Source: Oceanimonas marisflavi (GTDB taxonomy: Bacteria; Pseudomonadota; Gammaproteobacteria; Enterobacterales; Aeromonadaceae). Taken from it: DNA of 64,000 bases. Below are positions 7,558 through 14,908 of the stretch, piece by piece (the first letter of the stretch is position 1; each line of letters opens with the position of its first letter). The translations under genes and the position numbers were made by a program. The DNA lies in contig NZ_QAGM01000003.1 in the NCBI RefSeq assembly GCF_003049725.1, positions 62,001 through 126,000 on the forward strand, read 5' to 3'. The notes under the pieces are model-generated. The model made no database searches. It worked only from the letters and a program-made list of their open reading frames with translations, and was not told where the DNA came from.

Positions 7558-7701
7558 AGATTGTTGAACTCCCTGAATAAATTCCCCTTCTGCTTTTCAA
7601 TCCAAGTTCCCTTTTGTAAAAAAACCGTTACTACATATTGCAATCGCTTTAGTGCGCCCGCATCATCATTGTCGTGTTAATGATTTGTTGCAGGTGAGTC
7701 C

Positions 7702-7992
7702 ATGCGTTGGATGTTGTGCACACTGCTGTGTCTGTTGCTGTTGCAACCCGTCTTTGCCCTGGGCAAGGGGGCGTTCAACTCGAGTGATCACCAATTTGCC
7801 CCGCAGAGTCAAATCACCGACAACATGCCCTCACCGGGTGGTGACGAGCCACAACACACATTGTCGTTCATCCCCTCCCAACTCGATGGCCCGTGCCCTG
7901 ACGCGACCATTGCTCCCCTCAGCGCTCACCGTGGTATTCGCCTGCTCGCGCTGCGACAGGCCCGAGGCCCACCTCACTCTTTCTTCGTCTGA
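7702..7992 (+). CDS. Small secreted protein of unknown function
   Basis: 96 residues with a strong Sec signal peptide (MRWMLCTLLCLLLLQPVFA, cleavage after VFA). The mature part of about 77 residues is polar, rich in Pro, Ser and His, has a single Cys, and shows no domain I recognise. CAGGTGAG lies just upstream of the ATG. Another frame stays open through this segment into the CBS gene, but it has no signal or start sites of its own here. The mature sequence looks low in coding constraint near the end (LRQARGPPHSFFV), so the call is moderate. It may share a transcript with the CBS gene 80 bases downstream. Confidence 0.55.
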   Translation: MRWMLCTLLCLLLLQPVFALGKGAFNSSDHQFAPQSQITDNMPSPGGDEPQHTLSFIPSQLDGPCPDATIAPLSAHRGIRLLALRQARGPPHSFFV

Positions 7993-8071
7993 ACTCCGCC
8001 GGCAAACGCTGGCAGCAAACACCCTATTTAACCCGGCCGCCAAGAGACCGGGAACCGACGAGGAAAGAACC

Positions 8072-8632
8072 ATGAGAACACTGCCCCTGTATACCGTAGA
8101 AGCCGCCGATCACCTGGTCATGCCCCGCCAGCTGAGCCATGCGGATCTGAGCTCACCGGCGCTGGAACTGGTTGAAGATTTCGGTCACAGCTCCCCCGCC
8201 CTGATCGATGCCGACACCCCTGCCGCCTATACTCAGGAAATGATGCTGCGCGAGCACAGCCGCTACAAGCTGGTGGTGGATACCAGCGGCGAGCTGGTGG
8301 GACTGCTGGCCCGGGAACACCTGTCCGGCCAGGTGATGATACGCCGGGTGGCCAATGGCGATCTGCGCCACGAGATAATGGTGTCGGATCTGATGCAGCC
8401 CCGAGAGCAATTAAAGGCCCTGGCCTATGAGCAATTGCTGGACTGTACCATCGGTGAGGTAATCGCCACCCTGCAACACAGCGGCGAGCAGTACTGCCTG
8501 ATCCTGGATAGGGATCAACACCAGATCCGCGGCGTGATCTCGGCCCGGGATCTGGCCGAGCGGCTGCATATCGATCTGGATATCAGCAAGGCCCCCACCT
8601 TTCTGAACATCTTCGACTCGCTGTCCGACTGA
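8072..8632 (+). CDS. CBS-domain-pair protein
   Basis: 186 residues. After about 45 N-terminal residues come two CBS motifs, one around SRYKLVVDTSGELVGLLARE and one around EQYCLILDRDQHQIRGVISA, each with the typical beta-beta-alpha ending in a G-hydrophobic-hydrophobic strand. Paired CBS modules form a Bateman domain that binds adenine nucleotides such as AMP, ATP or SAM and regulate a partner; no enzymatic or channel domain is attached here, so the partner is unknown. The frame is open 140 codons further upstream, but AGGAAA sits just before this ATG and the family homology starts here. A strong terminator follows. Confidence 0.88.
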   Translation: MRTLPLYTVEAADHLVMPRQLSHADLSSPALELVEDFGHSSPALIDADTPAAYTQEMMLREHSRYKLVVDTSGELVGLLAREHLSGQVMIRRVANGDLRHEIMVSDLMQPREQLKALAYEQLLDCTIGEVIATLQHSGEQYCLILDRDQHQIRGVISARDLAERLHIDLDISKAPTFLNIFDSLSD

Positions 8633-8640
8633 TACAAAAA

Positions 8641-8669
8641 CGGGGCGCTCCAGAGAGCGCCCCGTTTTT
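8641..8669. terminator. Intrinsic terminator shared by the CBS gene and the small membrane protein gene
   Basis: Perfect 10-bp stem CGGGGCGCTC / GAGCGCCCCG, loop CAGA, A run before and T run after, so active on both strands between convergent genes. Confidence 0.92.
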
Positions 8670-8676
8670 CTTTACC

Positions 8677-8877
8677 TCAGCTCCAGGTGGGCACGGCAAG
8701 CATCAATCCCAGCCCGGCCAGGCCACCCACCGGCAGCCAGTACCAGTGCCTGCTCACCGACGGCATGGCCAGCATCAGGGCAAACAAGGCAAAGCCGGCG
8801 CTCAGCCACAGAGTGAGCGACGACGCCGGCACCCACCACACCAGAGTTAACCATCCCAGAACCAGTAACACCACCAT
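8677..8877 (-). CDS. Two-helix small inner-membrane protein, probably Fur-regulated
   Basis: 66 residues, almost entirely hydrophobic: helix 1 MVVLLVLGWLTLVWWV, helix 2 about residues 21-38 (TLWLSAGFALFALMLAMP) and a third hydrophobic stretch near the end (VGGLAGLGLMLAV). No catalytic or metal-binding motif. The ATG was chosen because AGGAGG lies 5 bases upstream; in-frame TTG 18 bases earlier lacks this. A perfect 15-base Fur box overlaps the -10 element of its promoter, so it should be repressed by iron-loaded Fur. Function unknown; a role in iron uptake or envelope response to iron limitation is inference. Confidence 0.72.
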   Translation of the reverse strand: MVVLLVLGWLTLVWWVPASSLTLWLSAGFALFALMLAMPSVSRHWYWLPVGGLAGLGLMLAVPTWS

Positions 8878-8898
8878 GACCACCTCCTTTGCCAAAGG

Positions 8899-8929
8899 TG
8901 ATAATAATTATCAGTTGTGTTACTGGCAA
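8899..8929 (-). promoter_or_regulatory. Promoter with perfect Fur box
   Basis: Minus-strand -35 TTGCCA, 17-base spacer, -10 TATTAT. The -10 is embedded in TGATAATAATTATCA (bases 8899-8913), a perfect 7-1-7 inverted repeat equal to the published Fur consensus TGATAATnATTATCA. The start codon of the small membrane protein follows 21 bases downstream. Confidence 0.78.
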
Positions 8930-8933
8930 GAGT

Positions 8934-10274
8934 TTATTGAATCAGGGTAAACAGCGCTACTGTCTCCACATGCATGGTATGGGGGAACATGTCCACCGGG
9001 GTGGCCTCGGCCAAGGTAAAGCCGTGGGCTTTCAGCCAGGCCGCATCCCGGGCCAGGCTTTTGGGGTTGCACGACACATACACCAGCCGCGCCGGGCGCA
9101 TTTCGGCCAGGGTATTGAGCAATTGCTCATCGCAGCCCTTTCGTGGCGGATCCACTACCACTACGTCTGCGGTCACGCCCTGATGATAAAGATCCGGCAC
9201 CAGCTGCTCGGCGGCACCGCAGTGAAAGCTGACATTCTCTATGCCATTGCGCACGGCACTGCGCCCGGCGTCGGCCACCGCCTCGGGCACAATCTCGATG
9301 CCGTGCACCCGTGCGGCATGGGGCGCCAGAAACAGGCTGATGGTACCGATGCCACTGTAGAGATCAAACACCGTCTCGCTGCCGGACAGCGCCGCCAGCC
9401 GCACCGCTTCCCGGTACAGGGTTTCAGTCTGGCGCGGGTTAATCTGATAAAACGACAGCGCCGAAATATCGAAATCCAGCTCACCGAGGCGATCGCTGAT
9501 GGTTTCTTTTCCCCACAAGGTGCTCACCTGCTCGCTCAGTATGCGGTTACCGGCGGCGTCGTTCAGGCACAGCTGAATGCTGGCCATGTGCGGAACCTGA
9601 GCAAGCTGCTCAACCAGCGCCGTCAATGCCTTCGCTTCCGGTTCTTCCGCCACCACCAGCACCACCATCAGCTCACCGCTGTGCACGCCGTCCCGCACCA
9701 TCACATAGCGCACACAGCCACTGTGATGGGCTTCATTAAAGGCCGCTACCGCCTGGTCCCGCATCCACTGGTGCACCAGGGCGGTGATCTCGGCAGTGAC
9801 CGGCGCCTGTACCCGGCACTGCGCCACTTCCACCAGCCGGTGACTGTGCTTGGCGTAAAAACCGATGGTCGGGCCGGGCTGCACCGCATATTGGGCCTTG
9901 TTGCGGTAATGAAAGGGCTCGCTCATGCCCAGGGTCTCGCCCACCGGGCAGGTCAGCGCCTGCTCCTGCAGTGCACCGAGCAGCAGCTCCCGCTTGAGCG
10001 CACGCTGGGCGGCATAGTCCATCACCCTGAGCTGGCAGCCGCCGCACTCGGTGTGCGGGCAAAAGTCGGCGCGCCGCCCCGGTGCCGGGGTCAGCACCCG
10101 TCTGAGCTCGGCCTGGGCATAACGGGGTTTGGCCAGGGTCACCCGCGCCTCCACCTCGTCGCCGGGCAGCGCCCCGGCCACGTAAACGGGCCTGCCGTCA
10201 TGGCTGGCAATGCCATCGCCCTTGTCGGTAAGGCTGTGAATGGAAAGGGTAAGCAACTGGCCGGTCTTGAACAT
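8934..10274 (-). CDS. rlmD: 23S rRNA (uracil-C5)-methyltransferase, RlmD/TrmA family
   Basis: 446 residues from the chosen ATG; an upstream in-frame TTG would add 17. Order: TRAM RNA-binding domain (about 5-60), iron-sulfur loop with C72, C77 and C80 (CPHTECGGC), then the SAM-dependent core with FDLYSGIGTISLFLA, the DPPRKGC nucleotide-binding motif, and SCNP followed by MFPHTMHVE, where catalytic residues sit. The family makes 5-methyluridine in 23S rRNA or tRNA. The motif set (DPPRKGC, LYSGIGTISL) is closer to the YefA/RlmCD group than to E. coli RlmD, so the exact target (U1939, U747 or both) is uncertain and a second paralogue may exist elsewhere. Confidence 0.85.
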   Translation of the reverse strand: MFKTGQLLTLSIHSLTDKGDGIASHDGRPVYVAGALPGDEVEARVTLAKPRYAQAELRRVLTPAPGRRADFCPHTECGGCQLRVMDYAAQRALKRELLLGALQEQALTCPVGETLGMSEPFHYRNKAQYAVQPGPTIGFYAKHSHRLVEVAQCRVQAPVTAEITALVHQWMRDQAVAAFNEAHHSGCVRYVMVRDGVHSGELMVVLVVAEEPEAKALTALVEQLAQVPHMASIQLCLNDAAGNRILSEQVSTLWGKETISDRLGELDFDISALSFYQINPRQTETLYREAVRLAALSGSETVFDLYSGIGTISLFLAPHAARVHGIEIVPEAVADAGRSAVRNGIENVSFHCGAAEQLVPDLYHQGVTADVVVVDPPRKGCDEQLLNTLAEMRPARLVYVSCNPKSLARDAAWLKAHGFTLAEATPVDMFPHTMHVETVALFTLIQ

Positions 10275-10453
10275 GATATGCACTCTGGTAACTACAAACA
10301 CCGGCCGAAACCGGACAAGGGGCAATTTTACCCGAGCCGCCGCCCGGGCAACAGCCCGCCGGCCTCTGCAATGAAAGTGCGGCTACAAGTGACGCCAGTG
10401 CTGGGCTATGCTGGCAACCGAGCACACATAATATACAACGACAAGGACTTCTC

Positions 10454-11500
10454 ATGGGCACCCAGCGCGACACCCTTTTTCGCTATCTCAGCATGCTGCA
10501 ACTCATTCCCCGAGCCCCTCACTACCGGGCCACTACCACCCTTAAAGACATGCTGGAAGAGCGGGGCTTCAAGGTGGAGCTGAGAACCATTCAGCGGGAT
10601 CTGGAAAAGATGTCGAGCCATTTTCCGCTGCACTGTAATCAGAGCGAGCGTCCCTTTCGCTGGTCATTTGATGCCGGTTTTAAAAGCGGCCTGCCGGCCA
10701 TGGACACCGCCACCGCCCTCACCCTGGTGCTGGCGGAGGAATACCTGAAGAGCCTGCTGCCGTCCATCGCCGTAGACCGGCTCGGTCAACAGTTCGACAG
10801 CGCCCGCAAGTTTCTCGATGGCCTGCAACAAAATGGCTATGCCGACCGGGCCCGGCGAGTGCGCGCCATTCCCGATGGCAAGGCGCTGTTGCCGGCACAG
10901 GTGGATGCCGGCGTGTGGCAGGGCATCAGCGATGCCCTGCTCCATCACCAGGCCGTGGACGTGCACTACCTCAGCCGGCAAAAAGGCGAAATCCAGCAAT
11001 ACACCCTGCATCCCCAAGGGCTGGTGGCACGCCACAGCGTCAGCTATTTGCTGGCCACAGTGAACGACTACGATGACGTGCGTCAGTTTGCCCTGCACCG
11101 GATCAGGCAGCTGAGCCCAAGCCGGATGCCGTTCCGGCAACAACCGGAATTCAGCGTGGAAAGCTATATCACCCATGGTGGCTTTGATTATCCTCTGGGG
11201 GCCAGGCAGGTAGAGCTGGTGGCTCGTATTTCACCGGATCTGGCCTGGCGGCTGAGAGAGACACCGCTCAGCGAACAACAACAGCTCTCTGCCCCCGGCG
11301 ATGATGGCCGCATCACCCTGACCGCCACCGTGCCCAACGATCAGCAAACCCTGTGGTGGCTGACCGGATTTGGCCCCAGAGTGGAAGTAGTGCAACCGAC
11401 CGAGTGGCGCCGTATCCTGGCCGAGCAGGCCCGACAAATGCTGAAACAATACACCGGGCCGGCAGACGATACACAGGGTCGCCTGGATCGAACAGCATAG
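10454..11500 (+). CDS. WYL-domain transcriptional regulator
   Basis: 348 residues. The N-terminal 70 form a winged helix-turn-helix (YLSMLQLIPRAP, then RTIQRDLEKM as likely recognition helix). A central WYL domain spans about 165-225 (VDVHYLSRQ, then LHPQGLVARHSVSYLLATV and FALHRI), and the C-terminal extension (WYL_C-like, about 240-345) ends near QARQMLKQY. WYL proteins sense a ligand, often nucleic acid or nucleotide, and include repressors and activators of phage-defence loci. AAGGA precedes the ATG. It is divergent from the methyltransferase and directly upstream of the HExxH gene (35 bases), so it may regulate that gene. Confidence 0.9.
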   Translation: MGTQRDTLFRYLSMLQLIPRAPHYRATTTLKDMLEERGFKVELRTIQRDLEKMSSHFPLHCNQSERPFRWSFDAGFKSGLPAMDTATALTLVLAEEYLKSLLPSIAVDRLGQQFDSARKFLDGLQQNGYADRARRVRAIPDGKALLPAQVDAGVWQGISDALLHHQAVDVHYLSRQKGEIQQYTLHPQGLVARHSVSYLLATVNDYDDVRQFALHRIRQLSPSRMPFRQQPEFSVESYITHGGFDYPLGARQVELVARISPDLAWRLRETPLSEQQQLSAPGDDGRITLTATVPNDQQTLWWLTGFGPRVEVVQPTEWRRILAEQARQMLKQYTGPADDTQGRLDRTA

Positions 11501-11535
11501 CCGCACCATCCCACCACCTTATGCAGGAGGCCATC

Positions 11536-12018
11536 ATGCCCTTTAATCCGCTGGAATGGATAGTATCCACCAATGCTCACTACCAGCCACAGCGTCGCCC
11601 TTGTCTGGAGCTGAAGGCACAGCTGGGTGGTTTTTTCAGCGACGAACTGCTCGCTTCCGCCGGCTTTGTGATCCTTGATGAACTGCCCTCGCCGCCCCGC
11701 GCACAGGTAGCAGCACTGGGCCTGGATGAATTGCTCTCGCCCTCGGCCATAGGCCTGACCCTGGCCGATACCTATTACCTCAAGCCTCCGGCGGCCGGAC
11801 AGCTTCGAGTACATTTTCACGAGCTGGTGCATGTGGTGCAGTGGCAAGCCCTGGGCCCCGCCCGCTTTGTGGAACGCTACTTACAGGAAATTCGTCAGCA
11901 TGGTTACCGTCAGGCACCACTGGAGCGCATGGCCTACGAACTGGAACACCGCTTTGCTCTCAACCCCGATGGCCATTTTGATGCTCAGGCGCGCGTACTG
12001 AGTCTGCTGGGACAATAG
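11536..12018 (+). CDS. HExxH zinc-peptidase-like protein of unknown function
   Basis: 160 residues, no signal peptide, so cytoplasmic. The zinc motif HELVH is at 95-99 within HFHELVHVVQWQALG, and a likely third ligand, E130 or E135, lies 31-36 residues later in PLERMAYELE. This layout resembles DUF4157-type proteins (HELxHVVQ), whose members are found in polymorphic toxin or contractile-injection settings, though here it is a free-standing small protein. Perfect AGGAGG lies 5 bases before the ATG; a longer open frame upstream overlaps the WYL gene and is not used. Whether it cleaves protein is unproven. Confidence 0.78.
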   Translation: MPFNPLEWIVSTNAHYQPQRRPCLELKAQLGGFFSDELLASAGFVILDELPSPPRAQVAALGLDELLSPSAIGLTLADTYYLKPPAAGQLRVHFHELVHVVQWQALGPARFVERYLQEIRQHGYRQAPLERMAYELEHRFALNPDGHFDAQARVLSLLGQ

Positions 12019-12078
12019 CGCTGGCAGGGCCCTGAGCTCATTGGCGTGACCATGAATATCACCAATCAGATCGTACAT
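12010..12078 (-). pseudogene. 5' remnant of a metallophosphoesterase gene
   Basis: Minus-strand ATG preceded by AAAGGGGA encodes MYDLIGDIHGHANELRA, the N-terminus of calcineurin-like phosphoesterases (GDIHG metal-binding motif). After about 24 codons the frame runs into the antisense of the HExxH gene and loses all similarity. So start signals and the first motif survive and the rest of the gene is gone. The break lies at or beside the 3' end of the HExxH gene, pointing to a deletion or insertion junction near base 12019. Confidence 0.65.
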
Positions 12079-12262
12079 GCGTCCCCTTTAATGATGAATG
12101 CTGTGTTCGGCTTATCCTGTTCCCTTCAGGCGACGCCGGGTGTCGCCCAGGCGATAAAGAATGGTTGTATGGCCAATCCGCCATCGTACAGATACCTTAA
12201 ACATTAAAGTCTCAAACAGGTATGGCCCACCAACATCAAGCGCCTGCACAAGGAGAGTCACC

Positions 12263-13519
12263 ATGAACCAGATCACGCCACCAGCCCTGTTCGTCTGCCT
12301 GCAACACCGCCATAACGGCCAGCAACTCAGGGTAATCCAGCACAGTCCCGATAGTTCTGCTCCCATGCTATGGGCCATGGATGCACAGGGGAAATTGCAT
12401 GAGCTGCCCATGGGTCCCGAGCTCGCCGGAACCTGGCATCTGCACGATGCTCCTGTCTTGTCTGCCAAGGATCCCGCCCGCATTCTCGGCTGCCTGCTGG
12501 CCGGTGCCGCCGGCGATGCCCTCGGAGCGCCGGTGGAGTTTATGAGCTGGTCCGAGATTGAGCGTATCTTTGGCCCTGGCGGCATTCGCACCATGGCCGA
12601 GGCCTATGGCCGGCGCGGCGCCATTACCGATGATACCCAGATGATGCTGTTTACCGCCGAAGGCCTGCTGCGCGCTCAAGTGCGGGCGGAAGCTCACGGC
12701 CTGTGCCACCCGCCCTCGGTGGTGCACCATGCGCTGCTGCGCTGGCTGCTGACCCAGGGCCAATCACCGGAAAAGGAAATGGAGCCGGACGGCTGGCTTG
12801 TCAAGGAGCGCCGGCTCTGGGCCAGGCGGGCGCCGGGCAATACCTGTCTGAGCGCCCTTGCCGCCAGCAGCCACTTTGGTGAACAGGCACAAAACAACAG
12901 CAAGGGCTGTGGTGGCGTCATGCGGGTGGCGCCCTGTGCCTTTTTCGATAATGCTTTTGAGCTGGCCAGCGACAGTGCCCGGTTTACCCATGGCCACCCC
13001 AGCGGCTATCTGGCAGCCGGGCTGTTTGCCGATATTCTGCATCGTCTGTGGCAGCACGGTTATTCTCTGGAAGCGGCCTGTACCGCTGCTCTTGCTGCCC
13101 ACGGAGACCTGCCGGGCATGGAAGAAACCCGGTTGTTGGTTGAACGGGCGCTGCGGCTTTACCAGAGCGGCGAGCAGCCTACCCCCCGGCGCATTGAGGA
13201 ATTGGGCGGCGGCTGGGTGGCGGAAGAAGCCCTGGCCATCGGCCTGTGGTGCGCCTTGAGTGCCAACAGCCTGGAAGAAGGCATTATTCTGGCGGTCAAC
13301 CATAGCGGCGACAGCGACAGCACCGGCCTGATTGCCGGCAACCTGCTGGGTCTGATCCATGGCCCGCAGGCCATTCCAGCCCACTGGCTGAGTGAACTGG
13401 AGCTGAAAGACGTTATCACTCAAATAGCGGCAGATCTGTGCTTTGTCCCGTTAAGGTACTGGGATTATGACGACACCGATGTGTCCGACTGGATCTGGCA
13501 GCGCTATCCGGGCTGGTAA
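12263..13519 (+). CDS. ADP-ribosylglycohydrolase-family protein (ARH/DraG) with N-terminal extension
   Basis: 418 residues. The ARH fold starts near residue 72 (LGCLLAGAAGDALGAPVEF). Metal and substrate motifs are intact: TDDT at 122-125, NNSKGCGGVMRVAP in the middle, and GDSDSTG at 349-355; together these bind the two Mg ions. Such enzymes remove ADP-ribose from proteins, DNA or small molecules. The first 70 residues form a small beta-rich domain not typical of DraG (VCLQHRHNGQQLRVIQH, then LWAMDAQGKLHELPMG). AAGGAGAG sits before the chosen ATG. No ADP-ribosyltransferase partner is visible nearby, so it may counter toxin- or phage-borne ADP-ribosylation or act in metabolism. Confidence 0.9.
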   Translation: MNQITPPALFVCLQHRHNGQQLRVIQHSPDSSAPMLWAMDAQGKLHELPMGPELAGTWHLHDAPVLSAKDPARILGCLLAGAAGDALGAPVEFMSWSEIERIFGPGGIRTMAEAYGRRGAITDDTQMMLFTAEGLLRAQVRAEAHGLCHPPSVVHHALLRWLLTQGQSPEKEMEPDGWLVKERRLWARRAPGNTCLSALAASSHFGEQAQNNSKGCGGVMRVAPCAFFDNAFELASDSARFTHGHPSGYLAAGLFADILHRLWQHGYSLEAACTAALAAHGDLPGMEETRLLVERALRLYQSGEQPTPRRIEELGGGWVAEEALAIGLWCALSANSLEEGIILAVNHSGDSDSTGLIAGNLLGLIHGPQAIPAHWLSELELKDVITQIAADLCFVPLRYWDYDDTDVSDWIWQRYPGW

Positions 13520-13532
13520 GCCTGCCCTGGTG

Positions 13533-14021
13533 TCAGCTTGAGCCGGTCAAGCCCGCTTCCTGCACCCAGTGGGGAATGCTCCGCCGGGTCCAGCGTGCAA
13601 ATTTGAGTTTTTCACCCAGGTAAAAGTTGCGGTAGGCCTGTACGGCATCACCGGGCACCTTGTACTGTTCCGGCATGGCCTGGGCAAATTCGGTCAGGCC
13701 GATGGACGGGTACTCGAACTGCTGTATCTGCGCCAGCACCGGCATGGACCTGTGATCCTGCTCCTTGCGGTAGCGATAGCGGTATTCGGCATTCAGGGCA
13801 TGAGCAAGCTGGGCCAGCCACTGAAAGTTGTCATACGACTCTTCCACCCAGAGCACGCTGGGGTGCTTTATATGGGTGGGTTTGTAGGGCGTATCAAAGC
13901 CCTTCTTGTTCAGCGCGGTGCACAGTATCTGCACGCTTTCCAGGATCATCTTGACCACATGCTGATCGCAATGATATTCGGCACAGCGCTCTATGTCATT
14001 GTCCAAAATGAAAATATTCAC
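13533..14021 (-). CDS. Phage-type conserved protein of unknown function
   Basis: 162 residues starting at GTG. It begins MNIFILDNDIERCAEYHCDQ and continues HVVKMILESVQILCTA, YKPTHIKHPSVLWVEES, NFQWLAQLAHALNAEYRYRY. I recognise this conserved pattern (C-D-Q/K-H-V-V-K, K-P-T-H-x-K-H-P) from hypothetical proteins common in tailed phages and scattered in bacterial genomes; no function is established to my knowledge. Conserved Cys and His residues could bind a metal. It lies convergent with the ADP-ribosylglycohydrolase gene and next to tRNA-Leu(CAA), so acquisition from a phage is plausible. Confidence 0.75.
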   Translation of the reverse strand: MNIFILDNDIERCAEYHCDQHVVKMILESVQILCTALNKKGFDTPYKPTHIKHPSVLWVEESYDNFQWLAQLAHALNAEYRYRYRKEQDHRSMPVLAQIQQFEYPSIGLTEFAQAMPEQYKVPGDAVQAYRNFYLGEKLKFARWTRRSIPHWVQEAGLTGSS

Positions 14022-14123
14022 AAGTGTCGTCCCGTCGGGTCACCGAATTATTGTGAAAGGGAACAAGAATCGGCGCAACGGCCAAAAGCGCGAAATGGTC
14101 AGCAAAACGCGAACGGCGGGCAC

Positions 14124-14146
14124 AAAAAAACCCGATAAAATCGGGT
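14124..14146 (-). terminator. Terminator of tRNA-Leu (CAA)
   Basis: Minus-strand stem CCCGAT / ATCGGG with loop TTT, then seven T; it lies 8 bases after the tRNA CCA end. Confidence 0.85.
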
Positions 14147-14153
14147 TATTTGT

Positions 14154-14238
14154 TGGTAGCAGTGGCCGGACTCGAACCGGCACGCCCGAAGGCAAGTGAT
14201 TTTGAATCACTCATGTCTACCAATTCCATCACACTGCC
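14154..14238 (-). tRNA. tRNA-Leu (CAA)
   Basis: 85-nt class II tRNA with encoded CCA. Anticodon stem AGTGA / TCACT encloses TTCAAAA with anticodon CAA; variable arm TTGCC-TTC-GGGCG; T arm GCCGG TTCGAGT CCGGC. The first acceptor pair is G-T. Single-gene unit with its own promoter and terminator. Confidence 0.96.
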
Positions 14239-14269
14239 ACCGGTAGACTCACCATGAGTGAGCGGTTGC

Positions 14270-14297
14270 ATTATACCCCTCCTCCCTGCCCCCGCAA
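14270..14297 (-). promoter_or_regulatory. Promoter of tRNA-Leu (CAA)
   Basis: Minus-strand TTGCGG, 16 bases, perfect TATAAT; the tRNA starts about 31 bases downstream. Confidence 0.55.
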
Positions 14298-14354
14298 CCG
14301 GATTATGAGCCGACAGGCGCCGAGTGAGCATTATTTGCGCGGCCAGCTTTGGCT

Positions 14355-14381
14355 TTTTCACGCCGCCGCTTTTGCTAGAAT
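14355..14381 (+). promoter_or_regulatory. Extended -10 promoter of the RDD gene
   Basis: TGCTAGAAT gives an extended -10 (TGn plus TAGAAT); the -35 is poor (TTTTCA at 15 bases). The GTG start lies 32 bases downstream. Confidence 0.4.
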
Positions 14382-14413
14382 GCACCCCTTCGTTAACCAA
14401 AGGAACATGACTG

Positions 14414-14905
14414 GTGGCTTCTTCTTATGCGGGTTTGCCCCGGGCCGGGGTGCTGCGTCGCCTGGGCGCCTGGCTGTATGATTTTCTGGTGGTGGTGGCG
14501 CTGCTGATGGTGGCGGGCTTTGTCTGCTTCGGGCTCACCGCCCTGGCGCTGCACCTGGGCTGGATAGGTCTGGGGGAGCATGAAGACACCGCCGCCCTGC
14601 TGAGCGCCAGCCGGGGTTATCAGCTGATTTTGCTGGGGGTGGTGCTGGGCTTTTACTGCTGGTTCTGGCGTACCAGCGGCCAGACCCTGGGCATGCGCGC
14701 CTGGCGGCTCAGGGTGCAAAACACCGATGGCTCAAGGCTGAGTCTGGGCCAGTGTCTGGTGCGCGCCGTGGCGGCGCTGCTGGGGCTGGGAAATTTCTGG
14801 ATATGGCTCAACCCGCGCAGCAAACTGGCGCTGCAGGACAGGCTGGCCCACTGCGAAATGGTGGTGCTTACCAAGGAGCAGAACAAGGAACTGCTGAGCC
14901 GCTGA
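14414..14905 (+). CDS. RDD-family membrane protein
   Basis: 163 residues. The RDD domain begins with AGVLRRLGAWLYDFLVV (Arg and Asp of the family name at R15/R16 and D23), followed by three hydrophobic helices around 22-45, 66-85 and 115-130. The loop WRTSGQTLGMRAWRLRV and the late ALQDRLAHCEMVVL are family hallmarks. Function of the family is unsettled; some members act as Na+/H+ antiporters. GTG start with AAGGAA 8 bases upstream. Convergent with lptG across a repeat-derived hairpin. Confidence 0.9.
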   Translation: MASSYAGLPRAGVLRRLGAWLYDFLVVVALLMVAGFVCFGLTALALHLGWIGLGEHEDTAALLSASRGYQLILLGVVLGFYCWFWRTSGQTLGMRAWRLRVQNTDGSRLSLGQCLVRAVAALLGLGNFWIWLNPRSKLALQDRLAHCEMVVLTKEQNKELLSR

Positions 14906-14908
14906 TGT

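Noticed and set aside
8889-10583. 564-codon plus-strand frame opposite the RlmD-family gene
   Set aside because: Antisense shadow; the minus-strand gene has all family motifs and the plus frame has none.
12161-12262. Upstream extension of the ADP-ribosylglycohydrolase by 34 codons
   Set aside because: No ribosome site there, while AAGGAGAG precedes the chosen ATG.
10454-14021. Prophage or integrative element next to tRNA-Leu(CAA)
   Set aside because: No integrase, no structural phage genes and no direct repeat of the tRNA 3' end seen in the flanks.
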